Notes: generated by a model not told the origin, from the sequence alone. Positions 1 through 9,089 are shown, numbered from the stretch's first letter. The stretch is DNA of 64,000 bases from Streptococcus respiraculi (GCF_003595525.1 NZ_CP022680.1:62001-126000), one strand, 5' to 3'. Made by a program: numbers and translations.

Positions 1-30
1 CCGTGGAATATCAGGAAAGTGTGTCATCAT
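1..30 (-). CDS. start of a downstream gene, probably a sensor kinase (partial)
   Basis: Only the first ten codons (MMTHFPDIPR) are in the window. The ATG overlaps the stop of the LytTR response regulator in an ATGATGA arrangement, which implies translational coupling. LytTR regulators are normally encoded with an HPK10-type histidine kinase, so a kinase is the likely identity. This rests on position only; nothing in ten residues identifies the family. Confidence 0.45.
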   Translation of the reverse strand, partial: MMTHFPDIPR

Positions 31-740
31 AGCAGTGTGTCTCCGATGTAATTGGTTAGAGCAGTCAAGAAATCTTTCTTACGTGGACGACTGATTTGTA
101 AGGCCTCGCCTTGGATATATGCCAAATTACCCTCAATCTTTTCAACATAGGCGAGATTAACAATATAGCCTGAATTGGAGCGGAAAAAGGTTTTTTTATC
201 CAGTAATTGCTCCATGTTTTTCAGTGTATTGTTAGTGGTAATGGTTTCTTGCTTGCTATGGATATGGAGTTGATGTCCTTCGCTTTCAATATAGTAAATC
301 TCTTTTTGGGCAATCTTAAAGGTAGACGCTTTGTTTTTGATATAGAGATACTGCTGCTCCTCCTCTAGATTTGGCAATTTTCGTAGCATTTTCTTGAAAT
401 GTTCTTTAAAGACGAAGTTGCTGAGGGGCTTGAGGAGAAAATCAATGGCTTCGACAGAGTAGCCCTGAATTGCTACCTGAGAATGATTGGTCACAAAGAC
501 AATCAGCACTTCCTTATCTATCGCACGAATCTTTTTAGCTGTTGTCATGCCATCCATGATTTCCATTTCGACATCTAAATAGATAATGTCAAAACGAGGC
601 TGGTAGTCACTAATAATATCAATGCCGTCGTTAAAACAGGTAATCTCGATAGGCCGCTTGATAGTTTGGCAATAGTCTGTGATATACTTGCTTAATCTTT
701 CTTGTTCGACTTTTTGGTCTTCGACAATCGCAATGTTCAT
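27..740 (-). CDS. LytTR-family response regulator
   Basis: A 237-aa two-component response regulator of the AgrA/ComE/BlpR type. Residues 1-120 form the receiver domain: acidic residues E7/D8, probable phospho-acceptor Asp56 in IIYLDVEM, Thr84 and Lys104 in LLKP. Residues about 135-233 form the LytTR DNA-binding domain (FFRSNSGYIVNL). It is transcribed away from the membrane GH3 gene at 936 and overlaps the next gene downstream, probably its kinase. LytTR proteins bind pairs of about 9-10 bp direct repeats some 21 bp apart. Such pairs lie at 810-840 and again at 4582-4612, so both GH3 genes are likely targets; this is an inference. The signal sensed is unknown. Confidence 0.9.
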   Translation of the reverse strand: MNIAIVEDQKVEQERLSKYITDYCQTIKRPIEITCFNDGIDIISDYQPRFDIIYLDVEMEIMDGMTTAKKIRAIDKEVLIVFVTNHSQVAIQGYSVEAIDFLLKPLSNFVFKEHFKKMLRKLPNLEEEQQYLYIKNKASTFKIAQKEIYYIESEGHQLHIHSKQETITTNNTLKNMEQLLDKKTFFRSNSGYIVNLAYVEKIEGNLAYIQGEALQISRPRKKDFLTALTNYIGDTLL

Positions 741-809
741 AAGGGTCCTTTCTAGCCTTTTTCTTTAGTATACCAAAATTTAGCGAAAGACCATACTATT
801 TGAAAACAG

Positions 810-878
810 ACAAATTATGCAGTCAAAATGACAGATTATGAAGAAAGGGTTTTCATCAAGTGTCCCGTTTGGTAAAGT
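810..878 (+). promoter_or_regulatory. promoter of membrane GH3 gene with LytTR-type repeats and cre-like site
   Basis: ACAAATTATG (810-819) and ACAGATTATG (831-840) are direct repeats with a 21-bp period, the geometry of LytTR binding sites. They are followed by AAGAAAGGGTTTTCA (841-855), 13/15 to the cre consensus WTGNAARCGNWWWCA. The candidate promoter is TTTTCA (850-855), 17-bp spacer, TAAAGT (873-878). The weak -35 directly behind the repeats suits an activator-dependent promoter. The same arrangement is found at 4582-4650. Confidence 0.6.
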
Positions 879-935
879 AAGGGATGTACAAAAGAAAAGG
901 CTTTCAAGCCGAGGAATACTAATGAGGAGGGTCTT

Positions 936-3900
936 ATGAAGAAAAGGACTAAAAAACAAAGGGGTAAACTATATAAAGCTGCTATGACTATATTGTCAGC
1001 ACTAGTGTCACTCATTCTGATAGGTGTTATTATTGTGACTAATACTATTTTACCGAACTTTAGTAAAATGGGAAATATGATTCTAAACGGTTATTCTCAG
1101 ACCATTGATAACTCAAAAATAAAAGCTGAGGGCTTAGACTTAGAATACAATCCAAATACTTATACAGCAGAAACAATCAAAGAAGCCGAGAGACAGCTAT
1201 ATGATGAAATCTCAGCAGAGGGATTAGTACTATTAAAAAATACAGATAAAACTCTTCCATTTTCAAAGGGAACAACATTTTCTTTTGTTAGTGCTAATAG
1301 TAAAGATTTTAAAATTAACACTTCTCTTCTAGGAAGCTCATCTACAGGAGATTTGAAAGAAAGTTTTGAAAAAGAAGGTTTTTTAGTAAATAAAACTCTT
1401 TGGGATTTTTATAAAAAGGGGGCAGGAAAAAAGTATGGTCTTGCAAAAGGTTCTATTGATTTTGGAGATGCCGAGGATTTTAGAATTAACGAAGCACCAT
1501 TGACTCTCTTGGAAGAAAATGGGGTTTTGGACTCTTTGACAGACACTGTCCCAGTTTTTGTTTTAAGTCGAGTTGCTGGAGAAGGACGAGATATGCCACG
1601 TTCTATGTATCAACACGCGGATAAAGAGGAGGATAAAGTAAAATCCTATCTTCAATTAGATTCGACAGAAACAGAGATTATCAAATACTTAAACGAACAT
1701 TTTAAAGAGGTAGTTATTCTTGTCAAATCTAATGCAGCCTTAGATTTGAGCTGGGTTGAACAGTATCCAAATATTAAAGGAGTAGTGTATTCTCAAGGTA
1801 CAGCAGAAGCAACTGCTAAGGTATTTGCAGGAGAAGTTAATCCTTCTGGTCGATTGGTTGATACATTTGCTTCAAATGCACTAGCCTCACCAGCTGCTCA
1901 AAACTTTGGTAGTTACCAATATTACGATGAAGAAGGTAACCCAACAAAGTATAATTATATCTCTTATGCCGAAGGAATATACGTTGGATATAAATATTAT
2001 GAAACAAGATATGAAGATGTTGTCCTAAAACAAGGAAATGCAGGAGACTTTGACTATAAGAAGGAGGTTGTCTATCCTTTTGGTTACGGTCTATCTTATA
2101 CAGATTTTAAATGGTCTAATTATCAGTTGACCGATCAAAAAGACACAATAACAGCAACTATTGAGGTAACAAATACCGGTGATGTTGCAGGTAAGGATGT
2201 AGTAGAACTCTATCTTCAGAGCCCGTATACTAATTATGATAAAGAAAATAAAGTAGAGAAATCTTCAGTTAGCCTAGTTGGATATGCTAAAACTAAGAAT
2301 TTAGCACCAGGAGAAACTGAGAAAGTAAGTGTTACCTTTAATAAGGAGCAACTGAAATCGTATGATTATACCAATGCAAAAACCTATATTTTAGATGCTG
2401 GGGATTACTATGTAACAATAGCTCGAAATGCTAATGGAGCAACTAATAATATCTTGTCTAAAAAAGGGAAGACTACCGCAGACGGTATGACGGAAGCAGG
2501 TAATCCAGATCTAGTAGGAGTATATAGCCCAGATAATGTGGAGGTAGATATAACTACTTATGCTAAGGATAATTATTCTGGCCATAAGATTACGAATTTA
2601 TTTGATCGAGCTCATGGAAGTGTGAAGTATCTCAGCCGTCAAGATTGGCTGGGCACATTCCCAAAACATGATGGAGAACCTTCTGCTGAACTTAGTACAT
2701 GGGGAAATGAAATCAACGGAGTTGATAAGGACGGAAAACCAACTTCTTATACATGGTATAAGGTTGCAGGGAAAGATTTAATTCATGAGTTAGACAGTAC
2801 CGATTCTGGAAATCCTGTAGATAAGGGGACAATTAGTGTAGATATTGTTTATAATCAAGATAATGGTTTGCAGTTGATTGATTTACGAGGATTGGATTTT
2901 GATGATGTTAAATGGGAGAAATTGCTAGATCAATTAAGTCCAGAAGATTATTATACTTTATTGACAGATTCTGGATATGGTACAGAACCTATTCACTCAA
3001 TTGATAAACCATTCTCTATTGATGCCGATACAGCTGCAGGCTTGATTTATGGTGGTACTGGCTTTATGTTTCCGAATACAATGGTGCTAGCACAAACATG
3101 GAATACAGACTTGGCTAAACGCTTTGGAGAGATGATTGGAGAGCAAGCTAACATTGGTGGAGCCAGTGGTTGGTATGCACCGTCTATGAACTTACATCGT
3201 ACACCATTTTCAGGACGAAATGGAGAATATTATTCCGAGGATGCGTTGTTGTCAGGAACAGTAGGCTCACTATCTATGCAAGGTGCAGCATCAAAGGGTA
3301 TGTATACTTTTATAAAACACTTTGCATTGAATGACCAAGAAAACCATCGTGGAGATCGAACTGGTCAATTTGGTTTGGCTACTTGGACGAATGAACAAGC
3401 GATTCGAGAATTGTATTTATTGCCATTTGAAATGTCTATGAAAGCTAAGGATATTCCTCTAAATTACATAAAACAAAATCAAGATGGGACGTTTGAGAAC
3501 GCAACAAAAAATATTAGGTCTGCTCAGGCTGTGATGACTGCTTTTAACCGCATCGGATCTACATGGACAGGCGGGTCATATCCATTGATTAATGGTATTT
3601 TAAGAGATGAATGGGATTTTGATGGCTTTGTTATTACGGATAATGCAAATACAGGGGTATTTATGGATACCTATCAGATGATTGAGGCTGGTGCAGATGC
3701 TAAATTGCTGAATGCAAAAGATCCAACGAATTATACATTTGATGCGGAAGATCCGGCAACTTATTACTATGCAAGAAATGCTGTTCATAGATTACTCTAT
3801 ACAATTGTAAATTCAAAATCTGTAGAAGGAGCAATGTCTGGTAGTCAATTTAAACAAGGTATTCACGTGATAACTAAAATCCGAGTAGGCCTTACTGGCA

Positions 3901-3986
3901 TTAGTGTAGCGCTCATTTCCTTAATGGGCTGGTTTACCTATCGTAGATTTCATAAGCCTGTTGCAAAGAAAAAAGAAGTCGCATAG
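936..3986 (+). CDS. membrane-anchored glycoside hydrolase family 3 protein, permuted domain order
   Basis: A 1016-aa GH3 enzyme whose domains run in swapped order. After a basic N-terminus and a membrane segment (about 16-38) comes the GH3 C-terminal domain (about 85-335, with SRVAGEGRDM at 211-220 as the probable acid/base loop, E216). Next is a fibronectin-III-like domain (about 385-500, preceded by VYPFGYGLSYT), then the TIM-barrel domain usually found first (about 690-960), with GFVITDN giving probable nucleophile Asp902. A second hydrophobic segment (about 984-1002) ends in a basic tail. Both anchors suggest the catalytic part lies outside the cell. Reversed-order GH3 enzymes are known, for example from Butyrivibrio and Ruminococcus. 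Substrate is not evident; beta-glucosidase-like activity is the default. Start follows a GAGGAGG site. Confidence 0.88.
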   Translation: MKKRTKKQRGKLYKAAMTILSALVSLILIGVIIVTNTILPNFSKMGNMILNGYSQTIDNSKIKAEGLDLEYNPNTYTAETIKEAERQLYDEISAEGLVLLKNTDKTLPFSKGTTFSFVSANSKDFKINTSLLGSSSTGDLKESFEKEGFLVNKTLWDFYKKGAGKKYGLAKGSIDFGDAEDFRINEAPLTLLEENGVLDSLTDTVPVFVLSRVAGEGRDMPRSMYQHADKEEDKVKSYLQLDSTETEIIKYLNEHFKEVVILVKSNAALDLSWVEQYPNIKGVVYSQGTAEATAKVFAGEVNPSGRLVDTFASNALASPAAQNFGSYQYYDEEGNPTKYNYISYAEGIYVGYKYYETRYEDVVLKQGNAGDFDYKKEVVYPFGYGLSYTDFKWSNYQLTDQKDTITATIEVTNTGDVAGKDVVELYLQSPYTNYDKENKVEKSSVSLVGYAKTKNLAPGETEKVSVTFNKEQLKSYDYTNAKTYILDAGDYYVTIARNANGATNNILSKKGKTTADGMTEAGNPDLVGVYSPDNVEVDITTYAKDNYSGHKITNLFDRAHGSVKYLSRQDWLGTFPKHDGEPSAELSTWGNEINGVDKDGKPTSYTWYKVAGKDLIHELDSTDSGNPVDKGTISVDIVYNQDNGLQLIDLRGLDFDDVKWEKLLDQLSPEDYYTLLTDSGYGTEPIHSIDKPFSIDADTAAGLIYGGTGFMFPNTMVLAQTWNTDLAKRFGEMIGEQANIGGASGWYAPSMNLHRTPFSGRNGEYYSEDALLSGTVGSLSMQGAASKGMYTFIKHFALNDQENHRGDRTGQFGLATWTNEQAIRELYLLPFEMSMKAKDIPLNYIKQNQDGTFENATKNIRSAQAVMTAFNRIGSTWTGGSYPLINGILRDEWDFDGFVITDNANTGVFMDTYQMIEAGADAKLLNAKDPTNYTFDAEDPATYYYARNAVHRLLYTIVNSKSVEGAMSGSQFKQGIHVITKIRVGLTGISVALISLMGWFTYRRFHKPVAKKKEVA

Positions 3987-4039
3987 TGAAATAGGAGTTG
4001 TGGGGACAAAGTGTCCTCCTCTCCGTTAGAAGGAGAAAT

Positions 4040-4519
4040 ATGAAAGAGTGGATTGCCAAACATCCTGATTTGTGGGAATTTATTAAGTTTAATGTCTTGT
4101 CCAATATCGCAACGATTACGAATTTTGCGGTCTTGTGGTTGTCAACGAACTTTCTATTTACAGCTTTTTCAGGACAAGATTTTCATTGGATGATATTCCA
4201 TTATTCCGTTGACAATGGTGGCTTAAACGGTTTTCTATCTTTCTTATTAGCCTATGTAGTCGCACAAATTGTCAACTATATCGTTCAGCGGAAATTGGTT
4301 TTTGGAGCTGAAAATGATATATCAAAAACCCTCCATTGGTATATTCTAACGGTTGTGGTTGCAGGGATTTTGTCGATTGTTCTACCACCTTATACGACTC
4401 AACTGTTCACTTCATGGGGTTTGAGTCTAGGTTGGGCACAGACAGCTGCCAACTGGGTTAATATCTTCGTCCAAGTTGCAGTCAACTATCCAATGATGAA
4501 ATTTGTCATTATGAAATAG
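4040..4519 (+). CDS. GtrA-like integral membrane protein
   Basis: A 159-aa protein of the GtrA/DPMS-associated family with four hydrophobic segments (about 12-38, 63-85, 100-120, 130-155) and typical features: a start of the form FIKFNVLSN and the conserved segment VAQIVNYIVQRKLVF. GtrA proteins are thought to help move polyprenyl-phosphate-linked sugars across the membrane. I chose the ATG at 4040 because it follows GAAGGAGAAAT; an upstream in-frame ATG at 3998 lacks a good site. The gene starts 53 bp after the membrane GH3 stop and is probably cotranscribed, pointing to extracellular glycan or glycolipid modification. The GT2 protein at 7152 could be its cytoplasmic partner, though nothing proves that. 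Confidence 0.85.
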   Translation: MKEWIAKHPDLWEFIKFNVLSNIATITNFAVLWLSTNFLFTAFSGQDFHWMIFHYSVDNGGLNGFLSFLLAYVVAQIVNYIVQRKLVFGAENDISKTLHWYILTVVVAGILSIVLPPYTTQLFTSWGLSLGWAQTAANWVNIFVQVAVNYPMMKFVIMK

Positions 4520-4527
4520 TATGAAGG

Positions 4528-4561
4528 TCCTCTCTTAACGGTTTTGTTAGGAGAGGATTTT
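4528..4561 (+). terminator. rho-independent terminator after gtrA-like gene
   Basis: TCCTCTCTTAAC (4528-4539) pairs with GTTAGGAGAGGA (4546-4557) across a 6-nt loop, with one G-U pair, followed by TTTT. It separates the GH3/GtrA unit from the second GH3 unit, which has its own promoter. Confidence 0.75.
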
Positions 4562-4581
4562 CTGAATAAAAGTTTTCTAAA

Positions 4582-4650
4582 ACAAATTATGTCGTAAACT
4601 TGTCAATTTATGAAGAAAGCGTTTTAATTACAGTTGTTCTTTGATATGCT
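4582..4650 (+). promoter_or_regulatory. promoter of soluble GH3 gene with LytTR-type repeats and cre-like site
   Basis: ACAAATTATG (4582-4591) and TCAATTTATG (4603-4612) repeat with a 21-bp period and are followed by AAGAAAGCGTTTTAA (4613-4627), 13/15 to the cre consensus. Promoter: TTTTAA (4622-4627), 17-bp spacer, TATGCT (4645-4650). Order, spacing and much of the sequence match the promoter at 810-878, so the two GH3 genes probably share an activator and CcpA control. Confidence 0.62.
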
Positions 4651-4682
4651 AGGCTTAGCAGAATAGAAATAGGTGGGAATGT

Positions 4683-7082
4683 ATGAAACATCGTGAGATT
4701 ATTGAGCAATTAACATTAGAAGAAAAAGCAGCCTTAATGGCAGGAAAATCTGTTTGGGAAACGAAGGATTTTCCGGAAAAAGGAATTCCGTCGGTCTTTC
4801 TTTCAGACGGTCCGCATGGGATTCGCAAGCAAGAAGGAAGCGGAGATCACTTGGGTTTGAATGCTTCTGTACCTGCAACCTGTTTTCCGACAGCAGCAAC
4901 CCTTGCCAACAGCTGGGATCAATCCTTGGTCGAAGAGGTAGGAGCAGCTCTAGGAGCAGAAGCCAGCAGTTTAGGCGTTCAGGTGGTACTGGGACCTGGT
5001 CTTAATATCAAGCGGAATCCCTTGTGTGGGCGTAATTTTGAATATTATTCAGAAGACCCTTATCAGGCTGGAAAAATGGCGGCAGCGATGATTCGGGGAC
5101 TACAATCTCAAGGGGTGGCCGCAACACCCAAACATTTTGCAGTCAACAGCCAGGAACTCCGTCGCATGGCGTCTGATTCGATTGTAGATGAGCGTACCTT
5201 ACGCGAAATTTACTTGACAGGTTTTGAAATCGCTGTTCGTGAGGGAAATCCAAAGGCGATTATGTCTGCCTACAACAAGATAAATGGCATTTATGCTAAC
5301 GAGGACAAGCGTTTATTACGAGATATTCTACGAGATGAATGGGGCTTTACAGGTTTTGTCGTCTCAGACTGGGGTGGCTCAAATGACCATGTATTGGGAG
5401 TAGAAAATGGTAGCCATTTGGAGATGCCAGGAACGACAACCGTTGGTCAGAAGGAAGTGATTGACGCGGTTACATCTAGTCGCTTGTCTGAGCGTGTGCT
5501 TGATGAGCGTGTGGACGAACTCTTACAGATTGTCTTAGACTTGGCGGCACAGGAAAAACGAAGTATTGATGTTGACAAGCAACATCAACTGGCTAGGCGT
5601 GCAGCAGCAGAAAGCATTGTCCTTTTGAAAAACGAGGAGCAGTTGCTACCGCTTCAAGCAGAAAAAACAATTGCGATTATTGGTGAATTTGCACAAAATC
5701 CGCGCTACCAAGGTGCTGGTTCTTCCCTCATTAATGCGCGTCAGGTTGAAAATACGGTGGACAGTATTGCGGATTATCCTATCAATCTAATCGGTTATGC
5801 CCAAGGTTATCAGCGGATTGACCAGCCTGATGAAGCCTTGGTAACGGAGGCTATCAGCTTAGCGCAACAAGCAGATACCGTCTTGTACTACATGGGTCTG
5901 GATGAGATTAGTGAGAGTGAAGGACTAGACCGTCGTCACATGAATTTACCGCAAAATCAGCTTCACCTACTTGGAAAATTAGCGGCAGTTCATTCCAATA
6001 TTGTAGTTGTCTTATCGGCTGGATCTGTTGTTGATATGAGCTGGGATAAGCATGTTAAGGCAGTTGTACATGGTTATTTATCGGGTGAAGCAGGGGCTAG
6101 GGCTATGCTGGATGCGTTGACAGGGGTCGTCAATCCAAGTGGAAAATTGAGCGAGACTTATCCACTTGCCTTAGCTGATGTTCCGTCATCAACTGATTTT
6201 CCAGCTGAAGGCGACTACGCACTTTATCGTGAGGGCTTGTACGTTGGTTACCGTTATTTTGACACGACCAAAACACCTGTCCAATACCCATTTGGCTATG
6301 GTCTATCGTATACTAGCTTTGCTTATAGCAATCTGCGTGTACATGAGGCGGGAATTTCCGCTACAGTGACTAATACGGGTGAGCGTGCGGGTGCTGAAGT
6401 GGTGCAGTTCTACATCGGAAAAGAAGATACACAGATCTTTTGTCCTAAAAAGGAATTAAAAGGTTTTGCCAAAGTTTATCTTGAGGCAGGTCAGTCAGAA
6501 GAAATAACGATTTCCTTTGATGATAAGACCTTCCGCTATTTCAATACCGTAACCAATGCCTTTGAGGTCGAAGGGGGCACTTACCAACTGTATCTCGGTG
6601 CTAGCGTTTCGGATATTCGCTTGGTTGCAGAAATCACACGGGAAGCTACGACGGAGCAACTGCCAGACATGACAGGGCTTGAAAGCTATCAATCTGGACA
6701 AGTTCAAAACGTTTCAGATGAGGAATTTGCCCGTATTCTTGGCCGCCCTGTTCCTCTAGAGTCATGGCACATTGGTCAAGAACTTCGTCTAAATGACCCC
6801 TTGTCTAAGATGCAGTATGCCAAGAGCCCTTTGGGTCGCCTAGTTTATAAAGTCTTACACCATTTACTGAAAAAAGCAGAGCAAAAAGGTAAGCCAGACC
6901 TCAACTTGCTCTTCCTCTACAATATGCCATTCAGAGCATTGGGAAAAATGACAGGTGATATGATTGACCAGCAAATGGTAGCTGCGATTTTGGTGATTGT
7001 TAACGGGCAGTTTATCAAAGGTGTCAATCAATTGTGGAAAGCCTTTCGGGCCAAACAAGGCTACCAAAAGCAACTTTCTTAA
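4683..7082 (+). CDS. glycoside hydrolase family 3 beta-glucosidase, cytoplasmic
   Basis: A 799-aa GH3 enzyme in the normal order: TIM-barrel domain (about 1-290) with SDGPHG, KHFAVNSQE and GFVVSDWGG (nucleophile Asp229); alpha/beta sandwich (about 310-520) with the ESEGLDR loop (411-417) that holds the acid/base glutamate; fibronectin-III-like domain (about 560-650); and a C-terminal extension of about 130 residues. There is no signal peptide or membrane segment, so it is cytoplasmic and presumably acts on imported or phosphorylated-and-released beta-glucosides. Beta-glucosidase is the family default; other exo-glycosidase specificities occur. It carries the same upstream control region as the membrane GH3 gene at 936. 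Confidence 0.9.
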   Translation: MKHREIIEQLTLEEKAALMAGKSVWETKDFPEKGIPSVFLSDGPHGIRKQEGSGDHLGLNASVPATCFPTAATLANSWDQSLVEEVGAALGAEASSLGVQVVLGPGLNIKRNPLCGRNFEYYSEDPYQAGKMAAAMIRGLQSQGVAATPKHFAVNSQELRRMASDSIVDERTLREIYLTGFEIAVREGNPKAIMSAYNKINGIYANEDKRLLRDILRDEWGFTGFVVSDWGGSNDHVLGVENGSHLEMPGTTTVGQKEVIDAVTSSRLSERVLDERVDELLQIVLDLAAQEKRSIDVDKQHQLARRAAAESIVLLKNEEQLLPLQAEKTIAIIGEFAQNPRYQGAGSSLINARQVENTVDSIADYPINLIGYAQGYQRIDQPDEALVTEAISLAQQADTVLYYMGLDEISESEGLDRRHMNLPQNQLHLLGKLAAVHSNIVVVLSAGSVVDMSWDKHVKAVVHGYLSGEAGARAMLDALTGVVNPSGKLSETYPLALADVPSSTDFPAEGDYALYREGLYVGYRYFDTTKTPVQYPFGYGLSYTSFAYSNLRVHEAGISATVTNTGERAGAEVVQFYIGKEDTQIFCPKKELKGFAKVYLEAGQSEEITISFDDKTFRYFNTVTNAFEVEGGTYQLYLGASVSDIRLVAEITREATTEQLPDMTGLESYQSGQVQNVSDEEFARILGRPVPLESWHIGQELRLNDPLSKMQYAKSPLGRLVYKVLHHLLKKAEQKGKPDLNLLFLYNMPFRALGKMTGDMIDQQMVAAILVIVNGQFIKGVNQLWKAFRAKQGYQKQLS

Positions 7083-7104
7083 AATTGTGGTAAAATAGTA
7101 CAAA

Positions 7105-7128
7105 ATCTGCCAGTTTCTTCTGGCAGAT
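7105..7128 (+). terminator. intercistronic hairpin between GH3 and GT2 genes
   Basis: ATCTGCCAG (7105-7113) and CTGGCAGAT (7120-7128) form a perfect 9-bp stem with a 6-nt loop. The tail is only moderately T-rich (GATTTGTTG), so it may be a weak terminator, an attenuator or an mRNA-stability element. The GT2 gene starts 24 bp later after GGGAGTAGGAA. Confidence 0.5.
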
Positions 7129-7151
7129 GATTTGTTGATAGGGAGTAGGAA

Positions 7152-8165
7152 ATGACCTTATTAAGTATTGCAATTCCAAGCTATAACGCAGAAGCCTACC
7201 TGCATTATGCGGTAGCATCACTGGTCGTGGGTGGCGATCAAGTCGAAATTTTAATTATCAATGATGGATCAAGCGACCGCACGCAAGAAATCGCAGAAGA
7301 ACTAGCAGCTAAGTACGCAAATGTCCGGGCCATTTATCAGGAAAATAAGGGTCACGGTGGCGCAGTTAATACGGGTATTCGAGAAGCCAAGGGCCGTTAT
7401 TTCAAGGTGGTAGATAGTGACGACTGGGTGGATGCCAGAGCCTATCTCAAGATTCTTGAAACCTTGACCAGTTTAGAAGCACAAGGCCATTCAGTCGATG
7501 CCTTTATTTCAAATTTCGTCTACGAAAAAGAAGGCCAATCTCGCAAAAAGAGTATGAATTATCAGAATGTCCTGCCAGAAAATCGCATGTTCACTTGGGA
7601 TGATGTCGGTGCTTTTTCAAAAGGACAGTACATGATGATGCACTCGCTGATTTATCGGACAGACTTATTGAGAGAAGTAGGCTTGGTCTTACCAGAGCAT
7701 ACATTTTATGTGGACAATATTTTCGTCTTTACGCCGCTCCAAGCAGTGGAGACCATGTATTATCTGCCGGTTGATTTTTACCGTTACTTTATCGGACGAA
7801 ATGATCAGTCAGTCAATGAGTCCGTCATGATTAAGCGGATTGACCAGCAGCTTAAGGTCAATCGCATTTTGGTGGACAGCTTAGACTTGGATGCCATTAC
7901 GCAGCCTGATTTGCGTAGCTATTTGCTCAACCATGTAGAAATTACGACCATTATTTCTTGTGCTCTTCTTAATCGAGGGGGAACAGCTGAGCATATGCTG
8001 AAAAAGCAGGAATTGTGGCAATATATTCAAGAACAGAATCCAGCCCTCTTTAAGATTGTACGTAGTGGGTTACTGGGTCAGTTGACCAACCTATATGGCT
8101 ATCCAGGGCGGAAGATTTCAAACGCTGTCTACAAGATTGCAAAGAGTATTTATGGCTTTAATTGA
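7152..8165 (+). CDS. glycosyltransferase family 2 protein
   Basis: A 337-aa GT-A fold transferase. The N-terminus has the nucleotide-sugar site (SIAIPSYNAEAYL, IINDGSSDRT at about 34-43) and the metal-binding DSDD motif (VVDSDDWVD, about 93-97). The C-terminal part has no long hydrophobic segment, so the protein is probably cytoplasmic or peripherally attached. GT2 enzymes transfer a sugar from an NDP-sugar to a glycan, lipid carrier or protein. Donor and acceptor cannot be read from sequence. It follows the soluble GH3 gene by 69 bp and precedes an aldo/keto reductase by 12 bp. With the GtrA-like protein nearby, a role in cell-envelope glycosylation is plausible. Confidence 0.85.
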   Translation: MTLLSIAIPSYNAEAYLHYAVASLVVGGDQVEILIINDGSSDRTQEIAEELAAKYANVRAIYQENKGHGGAVNTGIREAKGRYFKVVDSDDWVDARAYLKILETLTSLEAQGHSVDAFISNFVYEKEGQSRKKSMNYQNVLPENRMFTWDDVGAFSKGQYMMMHSLIYRTDLLREVGLVLPEHTFYVDNIFVFTPLQAVETMYYLPVDFYRYFIGRNDQSVNESVMIKRIDQQLKVNRILVDSLDLDAITQPDLRSYLLNHVEITTIISCALLNRGGTAEHMLKKQELWQYIQEQNPALFKIVRSGLLGQLTNLYGYPGRKISNAVYKIAKSIYGFN

Positions 8166-8177
8166 TAGGAGAAAGCG

Positions 8178-9089
8178 ATGCAAAAATTGGGGAAAACAGG
8201 ACTAGAAGTATCTCGAATCGCACTAGGCTGTATGCGAATGGCTAGTTTGGAGGCCTCAGCAGCTCAAGCAGTTGTTAAAACAGCCTTAGAAAATGGTATT
8301 ACTTTTTTTGACCACGCCGATATCTATGGCAGTGGAGAATCTGAACGCCGATTTGCAGCAGCTATGAAAGGCTTGGGAGTAAGTCGTGAGAACCTCATCC
8401 TCCAATCCAAGTGCGGCATTCGCAAGGGCTATTTTGATTTTTCAAAGGAGCATATTCTAGCTTCTGTAGACGGAATTTTATCGCGTTTAGAGACAGATTA
8501 TCTGGATGTCCTAGCCCTTCATCGCCCAGATGCTTTAATGGAGCCAGAAGAAGTGGCTGAGGCCTTTTTAGCATTGAAAAAAGAAGGAAAGGTTCGTTAT
8601 TTTGGTGTCAGCAATCAAAATGCCTACCAGATTGAGTTGCTTCAGTCCTATTTGGCAGAGCCATTGGTAGTCAATCAGTTGCAGTTGTCACCTGCCCACA
8701 CACCGCTGATTGATGCGGGTCTCCATGTCAATATGAAAGAAGAGGCTGCAATAGTCCGAGATGGAAGCGTCTTAGATTATTGTAGCTTGAAAAACATAAC
8801 CATTCAAGCCTGGTCGCCTTTTTTAATTGATTTGCAAAAAGGAATTTTTGTCGATCATCCAGACTATGTGCTATTGAATCAGACTATTGAGCGCTTAGCA
8901 AGTCAATATCATGTTTCACGTGAAGCAATCATTGTTGCGTGGATCATGCGTCATCCAGCTAAGGTTCAGACCATTGTAGGGTCGATGAGTCCAGAACGGC
9001 TCGCAAAGATTGCAGAAGCTGAAAAAGTGCACCTCACGCGACCAGAATGGTACGAGATTTACACTAGCGCAGGAAATAGTCTGCCATAG
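8178..9089 (+). CDS. aldo/keto reductase family oxidoreductase (YdhF-like)
   Basis: A 303-aa NAD(P)H-dependent oxidoreductase with an (alpha/beta)8 barrel. The catalytic tetrad is visible: Asp and Tyr in FFDHADIYGSGESE (about 44-57), Lys in LQSKCGIRKG and His in LALHRPD. The cofactor loop near the C-terminus reads QTIVGSMSPERL. It starts 12 bp after the GT2 stop behind TAGGAGAAAGCG and is probably in the same transcript. The carbonyl substrate is unknown. Confidence 0.88.
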   Translation: MQKLGKTGLEVSRIALGCMRMASLEASAAQAVVKTALENGITFFDHADIYGSGESERRFAAAMKGLGVSRENLILQSKCGIRKGYFDFSKEHILASVDGILSRLETDYLDVLALHRPDALMEPEEVAEAFLALKKEGKVRYFGVSNQNAYQIELLQSYLAEPLVVNQLQLSPAHTPLIDAGLHVNMKEEAAIVRDGSVLDYCSLKNITIQAWSPFLIDLQKGIFVDHPDYVLLNQTIERLASQYHVSREAIIVAWIMRHPAKVQTIVGSMSPERLAKIAEAEKVHLTRPEWYEIYTSAGNSLP

